Assembly (NCBI GenBank): GCA_900550235.1
Contig: URRQ01000045.1
Coordinates: 1 to 15,539 of the forward strand
Length of the DNA: 15,539 bases
Source of the DNA: an uncultured Lachnospiraceae bacterium
GTDB taxonomy: Bacteria; Bacillota; Clostridia; Lachnospirales; Lachnospiraceae
Direction of reading: 5' to 3'
A model generated the notes under the pieces. That model was not told the DNA's origin and searched no databases. It saw nothing but the letters and a program-made list of their open reading frames with translations. Below, piece after piece: positions 6,622 through 13,344 of the stretch (within the stretch, counting starts at the first letter, position 1; each line of letters begins with the position of its first letter). The position numbers and the translations under genes are program-made.

Positions 6622-8319
6622 ATGAGAGAAATAGAAATTTCTCAGAAATCATCTAGAGGGTATGCTATAGGCTCTGTTTATTTAGTACATAGAGAAAAAA
6701 TTGTCATGGATCAGACTTTGGTTTCAGAAGATCAAATTGAAAATGAAATTCAAAAATATAAAGATGCAGTAGCTAAGGCAAAGTTACAACTTACTAAATT
6801 AGCTAAACAATCTGATATATTCCAAGCATATCTTCAATTAGTAGATGATATTGCATTATATGAATGTGTCATAGATAAAATTCATAATAATTATCGTGCG
6901 GAAGTCGCGGTGAATAATGCAATTGATGAATTTATTGTTATGTTAGATTCTTTAAATGATGAGTATATGAAGGATAGAGTGGCAGATTTAAAGGATATAA
7001 AGAAAAGGCTTATTTATAATATTTTGGGAATTAAAGAGAATTCTTTTAAAGAAATAAGTCGATCATCTATTATTGTTGCAGAAGAACTAACTCCTTCTGA
7101 CACAGCAAATATGGATTTTGATAAAATCCAGGGATTTGTAGTAGAAACAGGAGGTGCAACGAGTCATGTCGCTATCATAGCTAAAAGTAAAGGGATTCCT
7201 TGTTTTACAGGTGCGACGGATATATGTAAAAAAGTTTCAGATGGAATGTTGGTGGCAATGGATGCCGAGGAAGGAATTTTGTATTTGCAACCAACGGAAG
7301 AGATATTGAATGAGATTAAAAATAAAGAATTGCAACTGAAAGAAAAAATAAAAGAAATAGAAAAAGAAAGCGGTAAAGCATCAGAAACAAAAGATGGACA
7401 AAAATTCATGGTTTGTGCTAATGTGGGCAGCTTAGAAGAGATAAAAGAAATTGTCTCTATTCAAATGGATGGAATTGGATTGTTTAGAAGCGAGTTTTTG
7501 TATATGCAATCTGATTTGGATTTTCCGACAGAAGAAGAACAGTTTCAGGTATATAAAGAAGCTGCTATGTTGATGGGAAGAAAAGAGCTTATCATTCGAA
7601 CATTAGATATTGGTGGAGATAAAAGCTTAAATTATTATAATCTTCCAAAAGAAGATAACCCATTTTTAGGGTGTAGAGCAATTCGTTTATGTTTAAAAGA
7701 AAAAGAAATGTTTAAAACCCAATTACGGGCATTATTGCGAGCAAGCGCATATGGAAACATTAAAATAATGTATCCGATGATCATTTCTTTAGAGGAATTG
7801 ATTGAAGTAAATAAACTACTGGATGAATGTAAGAAAGAGTTAGAAGATTTAAATATTAAGTTTAACAAAGATATAGAAGTAGGTATGATGATTGAAACTC
7901 CTTCTTCTGTAATTTTAGCAAACGAATTTGCAAAACATGTTAAATTTTTTAGTATTGGAACAAATGATCTAACACAGTATTTATTAGCAGTAGATAGAGG
8001 AAATGAAGATATTTCATATTTATATAATTCATTTCACCCTACGGTTCTTAAAGCCATTGCCTATATTATAAAATGTGCTCATGAAAATGGAATTCGAGTT
8101 GGAATGTGCGGAGAATTTGCAAGTGATGAAAGGGCAACTCAAATTTTATTAGGAATGGGTTTGGATGAATTCAGTATGGCAGCTTCATCAATTAAATCGG
8201 TAAAGTATATTTTAAGAAATTCTTTGGCAAAAGAATGTAAAACAATAGCAGAAAAGGCGTTAAATGAATTTACGGTACAAGGTGTATTAGACATTGTAAA
8301 TAATTTGAAAAAGAGGTAA
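6622..8319 (+). CDS. ptsI: Phosphoenolpyruvate-protein phosphotransferase (PTS Enzyme I)
   Basis: Cytosolic first enzyme of the PTS, transferring phosphate from PEP to HPr; 565 residues, a normal full length. Its domain order is the N-terminal HPr-binding helical domain, the swivelling phosphohistidine domain with His182 in GGATSHVAI, then the PEP-binding barrel. Barrel motifs are intact: GIGLFRSEFLYM, RTLDIGGDK, NPFLGCRAIRL, GTNDLTQYLLAVDRGN and GMCGEFA with the catalytic Cys496. The phosphohistidine loop reads GGATSH where most Enzymes I have GGRTSH, a small departure. AAGGTGA precedes the ATG. With the adjacent HPr and the EIIA/B/C genes upstream it completes a PEP-to-sugar phosphorelay in one locus. 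The downstream cupin gene begins five bases after its stop, so the two are cotranscribed. Confidence 0.95.
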   Translation: MREIEISQKSSRGYAIGSVYLVHREKIVMDQTLVSEDQIENEIQKYKDAVAKAKLQLTKLAKQSDIFQAYLQLVDDIALYECVIDKIHNNYRAEVAVNNAIDEFIVMLDSLNDEYMKDRVADLKDIKKRLIYNILGIKENSFKEISRSSIIVAEELTPSDTANMDFDKIQGFVVETGGATSHVAIIAKSKGIPCFTGATDICKKVSDGMLVAMDAEEGILYLQPTEEILNEIKNKELQLKEKIKEIEKESGKASETKDGQKFMVCANVGSLEEIKEIVSIQMDGIGLFRSEFLYMQSDLDFPTEEEQFQVYKEAAMLMGRKELIIRTLDIGGDKSLNYYNLPKEDNPFLGCRAIRLCLKEKEMFKTQLRALLRASAYGNIKIMYPMIISLEELIEVNKLLDECKKELEDLNIKFNKDIEVGMMIETPSSVILANEFAKHVKFFSIGTNDLTQYLLAVDRGNEDISYLYNSFHPTVLKAIAYIIKCAHENGIRVGMCGEFASDERATQILLGMGLDEFSMAASSIKSVKYILRNSLAKECKTIAEKALNEFTVQGVLDIVNNLKKR

Positions 8320-8324
8320 TTGAA

Positions 8325-9239
8325 ATGGCAAAATTATTTGATATTATGGGAAAGTTCCCTTTTGAACCAGAAAATAAGAAACCTATGTTGATTCGAAAAC
8401 AAGACTATTCAACAGCATTGTATCCACCGAATAATGCGTTTACATCAGATAATACGTTTACTATGATTACGACAGATACATTTATGTTGGGCATCTACGA
8501 ATTAGGACCAGGTGGTGTATTTGCACCATTAGATATTCACCCAGGCGATGAATCATACTATATTTTAAATGGACCGGTAGTTCAAAGAAGTGGAAATGGA
8601 CAGTTTGCATATTTAGAAACAGGCGAAGGATTATTTATGCCAGAAGGTGCATGGCATTGTTGTCATAACTTTTCTGATAAAAAAGCAAGAATTTTGTATT
8701 TTATTACTCCTAAAGCATGGAGCGAATCCATTCCGCCGGCAGTAATTCCTACAGAGGAAGAGACAAAATTCTATAAAGGACCTAATAATGAAAACCTTCC
8801 GGATATGAGAGGGGCTATTAAAGATATATCAAGACAAGGATGTACAGATGATATTGGATGTTGGCCGGTAGATCCTAAAGAAGCAAGAAAGACAGGTGCA
8901 GTATATGCTGTACGTGATTTCGAAAAATTAAATAATGTTCATGGAACAAAACATCCAATGCTAATGCGATTTATTACTAGTAATGATTATGGACACTTTG
9001 GTGAAATGATTTTACCAGCCGGTGGATATGGACCAAGATGTTCGGATCCTGATTTTCATAAGGGAGACGGTGCGCTTTATTGCATTGACGGACCAGTAAC
9101 AGTAAATTTAGTTGAACAAGAAGAAAGTTTTGTATTAGAACCTGAAGACACTTTTTTCCTTCCAGCGGGGACAAAATATCAATTAGTCAATTTTGAAGCA
9201 AAACCAGTAAAAGTTGTATTTGCTGTAACTGAATTATAG
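8325..9239 (+). CDS. Two-domain cupin protein of unknown function
   Basis: A 304-residue cytosolic bicupin; no signal peptide or membrane segment is visible. The first cupin barrel (about 50-130) carries a plausible metal site: His72 and Glu76 in DIHPGDESYYILNG and His111 in PEGAWHCCHN. The second barrel (about 215-300) repeats the layout (DFHKGDGALYCIDG, then PAGTKYQLVN), but Gly249 replaces the Glu and Tyr285 replaces the last His, so only His245 remains and metal binding there is doubtful. Cupins include sugar and sugar-phosphate isomerases, epimerases and lyases. Its place directly after Enzyme I and before the isomerase/kinase genes suggests a catalytic step in the same sugar pathway, perhaps an isomerisation, but no function can be assigned by sequence. 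AGAGG precedes the ATG, and a clear terminator follows at 9268-9304. Confidence 0.85.
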   Translation: MAKLFDIMGKFPFEPENKKPMLIRKQDYSTALYPPNNAFTSDNTFTMITTDTFMLGIYELGPGGVFAPLDIHPGDESYYILNGPVVQRSGNGQFAYLETGEGLFMPEGAWHCCHNFSDKKARILYFITPKAWSESIPPAVIPTEEETKFYKGPNNENLPDMRGAIKDISRQGCTDDIGCWPVDPKEARKTGAVYAVRDFEKLNNVHGTKHPMLMRFITSNDYGHFGEMILPAGGYGPRCSDPDFHKGDGALYCIDGPVTVNLVEQEESFVLEPEDTFFLPAGTKYQLVNFEAKPVKVVFAVTEL

Positions 9240-9267
9240 AAATTAAGAAATTGATAATGTATTAAAC

Positions 9268-9304
9268 AACTCGCATGGAAAAGATTTCATGCGGGTTTAT
9301 TTTT
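9268..9304 (+). terminator. Intrinsic terminator between the cupin and RpiB-like genes
   Basis: A 13-pair stem joins 9268-9280 with 9285-9297 around a four-base loop (AAGA). It has a GC-containing core, CGCATG/CATGCG, and two G-T pairs. The tail TTTATTTTTA follows directly. This is the best intrinsic terminator in the window. It separates the PTS-cupin part from the RpiB-DhaKL-TIM part, which could then depend on read-through, antitermination or a separate promoter. Confidence 0.8.
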
Positions 9305-9335
9305 AGAAAAATTTATAGAAAAGGAGAAAAGAGAT

Positions 9336-9776
9336 ATGAAAATTGCAATCGGTTGTGATCCAAATGCGCAGGAAGCAAAGGAGAAATTAGTGAAATATAT
9401 TACAGAAAAAGGATATGGGGACGTAGCGGATTTTGGAAGTAAAGATCCTATTTATGCTAACACAGCTATAGCTGTAGCAGAAGCTGTAGCAAAAAAAGAA
9501 TATGACAGAGGAATTTTGATTTGTGGTACGGGTATTGGAATGGCTATTGCTGCAAACAAAGTGAAAGGTGCTTATGCAGCTTTGTTAACAGATGCCTATT
9601 CGTCTCAAAGAGCTCGTTTAAGTAATGATGCAAACATTGCCTGTATGGGAGCTTTTACAACAGGAGAAAAAGAAAGAGAACTTTTTATAGATGCATTTTT
9701 AACTTGTGAATTTCAAAGAGGAAGTTCATCTCAACCTAAAGTGGATGCTTTTGTTAAATATGATAATGAAAGATAG
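9336..9776 (+). CDS. RpiB/LacA/LacB family sugar-phosphate isomerase (atypical)
   Basis: Predicted aldose-ketose isomerase for a phosphorylated sugar, 146 residues, a normal RpiB length. The catalytic base Cys63 is in LICGTGIGMAIAANK, and SNDAN (96-100) corresponds to the family HNDAN/HNDTN motif. Several RpiB residues are altered: Pro9 replaces the His of GCDH, Ser96 replaces the ring-opening His of HNDAN, and RGSSSQPKV replaces the phosphate-binding GGRHxxRV near the C-terminus. Loss of the ring-opening His fits a substrate that is already open-chain, such as a tetrulose phosphate. RpiB homologues in known tetritol pathways interconvert D-erythrulose 4-phosphate and D-erythrose 4-phosphate (EryI/DerI). 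AAGGAG precedes the ATG. The gene stands between a terminator and the DhaKL kinase gene. The family is secure, the substrate inferred. Confidence 0.88.
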   Translation: MKIAIGCDPNAQEAKEKLVKYITEKGYGDVADFGSKDPIYANTAIAVAEAVAKKEYDRGILICGTGIGMAIAANKVKGAYAALLTDAYSSQRARLSNDANIACMGAFTTGEKERELFIDAFLTCEFQRGSSSQPKVDAFVKYDNER

Positions 9777-9788
9777 TGGGGGTATAAT
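9760..9788 (+). promoter_or_regulatory. Candidate internal promoter before the DhaKL gene
   Basis: A perfect -10 hexamer TATAAT (9783-9788) lies 17 bases after ATGATA (9760-9765), which matches four of six -35 positions. It overlaps the end of the RpiB-like gene. A transcript would start near 9795, leaving a very short leader before the AGAGG site at 9797-9801. It may be a chance match. Confidence 0.25.
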
Positions 9789-9807
9789 TTGAGAAAAGAG
9801 GTTTCAT

Positions 9808-11553
9808 ATGAGAAAAATAATCAATAGACCAGAAGATGTTGTGGAAGAAATGTTAGAAGGTTATATTAGCGCTTACAACAAATATTATTTTAAACATCCA
9901 AATGTAAATAGTGTTATTTCAAAGTATAGAAGAAAAAATAAGGTTTCGTTAGTTATTGGTGGAGGAAGTGGACATGAACCAATGTTTTCAGGTTTTGTTG
10001 GAAAAGGATTGGCAGATGCCGCAGCATGTGGAAACATTTTTGCATCACCAGATCCTAATACTATTTATCAGACGGGTAAATATCTAGATAATGGAAGCGG
10101 TGTAATATTTGTTTATGGTTGTTATGCAGGAGATAATTTGAATTTTGATATGGGAGAAGAATTTCTTAATGCGGAAGGAATTAAAACTTCTCATGTACGT
10201 GTATGGGATGATATAGCTTCTGCACCAAAAGAAAGAATAGAAGATAGAAGAGGAATTGCAGGAGATGTTTTTGTTATTAAAATTGCAGGTGCAGCATGTG
10301 ATGCAGGATTGTCATTAGAAGAAGTTACAAAAATAACAGAAAAAGCAAGAAATAATACGAAAACTATAGGTGTAGCAACATCACCAGCACAACTTCCAGG
10401 TGTAGATAAGCCAATTTTTGAGTTGAATGAAAATGAAATAGAATATGGTATGGGTTTACATGGTGAACGGGGTGTGATGCGTACGGAATGGCAAGAAGCC
10501 GATGTTCTTGTTGAAAAAATGTATAAACAACTTATGGAAGATGCTAATTTAAAGGCAGGAGACGAAATCTGCATTTTAGTAAATGGATTAGGTTCAACAA
10601 CAATTTGTGAATTAGCAATAGTTTACAGAAAGTTAAGAAAGCTTTTGTGTGATGAGGGTATTCATATTTACGATGCAGATCTTAATCAGTATTGTACAAG
10701 CCAAGAAATGGGTGGATTTTCAATTACATTATTTCAATTAGATGAAGAATTAAAAAAATACTATGATATGCCATGTTTTTCCCCATATTATGCAAAGGGA
10801 GATCTTGTTGAAACTTCAAACGAGATAGTTGAAAATGTAATATTGGAAAAAGAAAAAATTGATGATACAGAGATTAAATCATTAGACATAAAAAGAAGCC
10901 ATGAAGGAGTTCTTGAAGCTCTATCAGCAGAAGATGCAAGGAACATGTTATTGTATGTTGCAACTAAAATTATTTCCAATAAATCATATCTGACAGAAGT
11001 AGATAGCCAAATTGGGGATGGGGATCACGGTATTGGTATGGCCACGGGGATGCATAAAGTTATAAATGCTCTTTCTAAGATGGAAGAGGAAAAGAATGTT
11101 TATAATATTTTTAAAACAGCCGGAAATGAAATGTTATTGTCTATGGGAGGTGCGTCAGGCGTTATTTTTGGAAGTCTTTTTTGGGCAGGAACTAAAGGAA
11201 TGGAAGCCAAAAGTGAACTTAGTCCATTGGATTTGGCGCAAATGGAAAGAAAAAGTTTAATAGCAATTCAAGAAAGGGGAAAAGCAAAGCTTGGTGATAA
11301 AACTATGGTTGATGCACTTGCACCAGCAGTTGTAGCGTTAGAAGAAAATGCAGGAAAAGGTATGTTGAATATGTTAAAGGAAGCTGAATTGGCGGCTAAA
11401 AAGGGTGTGGAAAATACAAAAGAATACGTTGCCAAATATGGACGTGCAAAATCTTTGATGGAGAGATCTATTGGCTATCAAGATGCAGGAGCAACATCAG
11501 TATGGTTGATTTTTCAGGCTATGAGAGAATATGTAGAAGGAGTTAGTGAATAA
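9808..11553 (+). CDS. DhaK-DhaL fusion kinase (dihydroxyacetone/keto-sugar kinase, ATP type)
   Basis: Cytosolic kinase, 581 residues, with DhaK (about 1-335) fused to DhaL (about 370-578), the layout of ATP-dependent dihydroxyacetone, glyceraldehyde and tetrulose kinases. In DhaK, His218 (GLHGERG) is the residue that covalently holds the keto substrate, with His56 (GSGHEP) and Asp109 (CYAGD). In DhaL the three nucleotide/Mg-binding aspartates Asp399, Asp404 and Asp406 (D...IGDGDHG) are present, as are GGASG and LGDKTMVDALAP. Substrate-side motifs differ from classic DHA kinases: MFSGF for AHAGF, CYAGD for NYTGD and GERG for GEPG. This suggests a keto-sugar other than plain dihydroxyacetone, for example erythrulose. 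Phosphorylation should use ATP; no DhaM-type EIIA-Man protein is nearby. AGAGG precedes the ATG, and the TIM-like gene follows after 15 bases. Confidence 0.92.
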   Translation: MRKIINRPEDVVEEMLEGYISAYNKYYFKHPNVNSVISKYRRKNKVSLVIGGGSGHEPMFSGFVGKGLADAAACGNIFASPDPNTIYQTGKYLDNGSGVIFVYGCYAGDNLNFDMGEEFLNAEGIKTSHVRVWDDIASAPKERIEDRRGIAGDVFVIKIAGAACDAGLSLEEVTKITEKARNNTKTIGVATSPAQLPGVDKPIFELNENEIEYGMGLHGERGVMRTEWQEADVLVEKMYKQLMEDANLKAGDEICILVNGLGSTTICELAIVYRKLRKLLCDEGIHIYDADLNQYCTSQEMGGFSITLFQLDEELKKYYDMPCFSPYYAKGDLVETSNEIVENVILEKEKIDDTEIKSLDIKRSHEGVLEALSAEDARNMLLYVATKIISNKSYLTEVDSQIGDGDHGIGMATGMHKVINALSKMEEEKNVYNIFKTAGNEMLLSMGGASGVIFGSLFWAGTKGMEAKSELSPLDLAQMERKSLIAIQERGKAKLGDKTMVDALAPAVVALEENAGKGMLNMLKEAELAAKKGVENTKEYVAKYGRAKSLMERSIGYQDAGATSVWLIFQAMREYVEGVSE

Positions 11554-11568
11554 TACGAGGAGATATCT

Positions 11569-12351
11569 ATGAAAAAGAAGTTATATATTGGAAGTAATTT
11601 AAAAATGTATAAAAATGTGGATAGTACTCTGAAATATTTAACAGAGTTAGAAACGTTAACAAAGGATATTGATAGAGAGGAAGTAGAAGTATTTATTATT
11701 CCATCTTATACATCTTTAGAAAGTGCAACAAAGAAAATAGATCCTAAACTCATAAACATAGGTGCACAAAATATGTGCTGGGAAGCCGAAGGGCAATTTA
11801 CTGGTGAAATTTCACCGCTCATGTTAAAAGAATTAAATATAAATTTAGTTATGCTTGGACATTCTGAACGACGTCATATTTTTCACGAAACAGATTTTGT
11901 AATAAATAAAAAAGTAAACGCCGCATTACGTCATGGAATACATGTGCTATTATGCATTGGTGAAACTTTAGAAGAAAAAGAATATGGTGTTAGTTGTGAA
12001 GTATTACGTTCGCAGTTAAAGATTGCTTTTCATAATGTAAATATTTCCGATGTTTCTAATATATGGGTTGCATATGAACCGGTATGGTCAATTGGAGTAA
12101 ATGGTATTCCTGCAACAAGTGAATATGCAGAAAAGATGCATAAAGAAATTAAAAAATGTTTAGTTGAAATTTGGGGCGAAGACAGTAAAAAAATACCGGT
12201 ATTATATGGAGGAAGTGTTAATCCAAATAATGCAGAGGATTTGATTTCACAACCGTCAATTGATGGACTATTTATTGGACGAGCAGCATGGAATGCAGAA
12301 AATATGAATAATCTTATTCGAACTGCAAAAACTAAGTTTGAAGCAAAATAA
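11569..12351 (+). CDS. Triosephosphate-isomerase-like protein, probable tetrulose-phosphate isomerase
   Basis: TIM-barrel isomerase, 260 residues, typical of the TpiA family. Catalytic residues are present: Asn10 and Lys12 (GSNLKM, normally GNWKM), His98 (LGHSERR) and Glu170 (AYEPVW). The phosphate-gripping loop 6 reads WSIGVNGIPA (173-182) where true TIMs have WAIGTGKTA, and the C-terminal phosphate motif reads FIGRAAW (235-241) where TIMs have LVGGASL. To my recollection these changes are typical of the EryH/LerI branch, which interconverts L-erythrulose 1-phosphate and D-erythrulose 4-phosphate; I could not compare directly. Cotranscription with a DhaK-type kinase and an RpiB-like isomerase supports that role. 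It is probably not the housekeeping TIM. GAGGAG precedes the ATG, and a strong hairpin ends the unit at 12378-12442. Confidence 0.85.
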   Translation: MKKKLYIGSNLKMYKNVDSTLKYLTELETLTKDIDREEVEVFIIPSYTSLESATKKIDPKLINIGAQNMCWEAEGQFTGEISPLMLKELNINLVMLGHSERRHIFHETDFVINKKVNAALRHGIHVLLCIGETLEEKEYGVSCEVLRSQLKIAFHNVNISDVSNIWVAYEPVWSIGVNGIPATSEYAEKMHKEIKKCLVEIWGEDSKKIPVLYGGSVNPNNAEDLISQPSIDGLFIGRAAWNAENMNNLIRTAKTKFEAK

Positions 12352-12377
12352 ATCAGGAAAACCCAATATATATAAGG

Positions 12378-12442
12378 AAAAAGAATTCTTCACAGAATAT
12401 CAAGTATTAAAAATACGGATTTCTATGAAGAATTCTTTTTTT
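12378..12442. terminator. Symmetric, probably bidirectional terminator between converging units
   Basis: A perfect 15-bp stem pairs 12378-12392 (AAAAAGAATTCTTCA) with 12426-12440, with T at 12436-12442 after the right arm and A-runs before the left arm. Both strands therefore give a hairpin followed by U residues. It lies 26 bases after the TIM-like gene (+) and 65 bases beyond the last permease gene (-), so it can stop both converging transcripts. The inner loop has weaker pairing (GTATT with AATAC, about 12404-12416). Confidence 0.75.
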
Positions 12443-12507
12443 GCAGTTAAAGACGAAAAGCCATATTAACTGCCATATCCTTTTTTGTAAATAAAATAAT
12501 ATCTTAA

Positions 12508-13344
12508 TTAACCTTTTACAGAACCACGCATCATTCCGGAGATTAAGAACTTTCGGAAGAGCAACGCGGTAACTGCCGGTGGAATCACTGCAAGTATTCC
12601 AGCGGCGGCCGTAAGTCCGTATTGGATTGAGTCTTTTGTCATGAATTCCGATACAACGATTGCCACTGGTTTTGTTTCGATAGAAGAAGCAAGAATCAGT
12701 GGAATTTGGAACTGATTCCAAGTATTTAGAAACATGATCAGTGCTGCTGATAATATGATCGGATAGGAGATGGGAAGTATGATCTTCATAAAAGTTGCGA
12801 GCTTTCCGCACCCATCAATGACTGCAGCTTCTTCCAATTCCTTTGGTATAGTCGAAAAATAGTTGGACATCAGCCAAGTAATCATCGGAAGATAGGAACT
12901 TACATAGACAACACTTAACCAAAATACATTATCTAATAATTGTCTGGCAACAAAGATTCGGAATAATGGAATGATGGTTGCCATAACAGGAATAACCATT
13001 GTGATCAAAAGAAGGTTGCGAATCAATTTTCTCCCTTTGAATTCCATACGGCTTAATGTGTAGGCGCTCATCAAACAGATAGGGATGCCCACAAGTAAAG
13101 TCATGCCGACTGCTTTTAAGGAATTTTGAATACCTGTAAATAGTAACTGTCCTTTTCGACTTCCTCCAAATAATTCGATATAATTTTTCCATGTAATCGC
13201 TTCCGGAAGAAGAGCGGTTGTCTTAGCAAGCATGGCATGTTCCGGTGTGATGGATAAGATAAATGCCCATATAAACGGTCCAAGTACCAGAATTAGGAAT
13301 ACGAGTAATATCAGAATATAGCCTGTTTTTTTCAAGACTTTCAT
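12508..13344 (-). CDS. ABC sugar transporter permease (MalG/CUT1 type)
   Basis: Second membrane permease of a carbohydrate ABC importer, 278 residues, the usual length of MalG-type subunits with about six membrane spans. The EAA loop that docks the ATPase is clear: EEAAVIDGCGKLATFMKIILP. The C-terminus MRGSVKG is typical of this subfamily. Its ATG overlaps the stop of the upstream permease gene in a TAATG junction, with an AGGAGGTGG ribosome site inside that gene. It is the last gene of the three-gene operon in this window. The sugar cannot be told from the permease. It was likely cotranscribed with the genes to the right and is unrelated in direction to the PTS block. Confidence 0.95.
   Translation of the reverse strand: MKVLKKTGYILILLVFLILVLGPFIWAFILSITPEHAMLAKTTALLPEAITWKNYIELFGGSRKGQLLFTGIQNSLKAVGMTLLVGIPICLMSAYTLSRMEFKGRKLIRNLLLITMVIPVMATIIPLFRIFVARQLLDNVFWLSVVYVSSYLPMITWLMSNYFSTIPKELEEAAVIDGCGKLATFMKIILPISYPIILSAALIMFLNTWNQFQIPLILASSIETKPVAIVVSEFMTKDSIQYGLTAAAGILAVIPPAVTALLFRKFLISGMMRGSVKG

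Noticed and set aside
6335..11553. HPr and Enzyme I as a split DhaM serving the DhaKL kinase.
   Set aside because: Enzyme I is full length with an intact PEP-binding domain, there is no EIIA-Man domain, and the DhaK-DhaL fusion is the ATP-dependent form.
9336..11553. Sulfosugar (sulfoquinovose transketolase-type) pathway, which also uses an RpiB-like isomerase.
   Set aside because: No transketolase, sulfosugar transporter or glycosidase is present, and a PTS importer does not fit.
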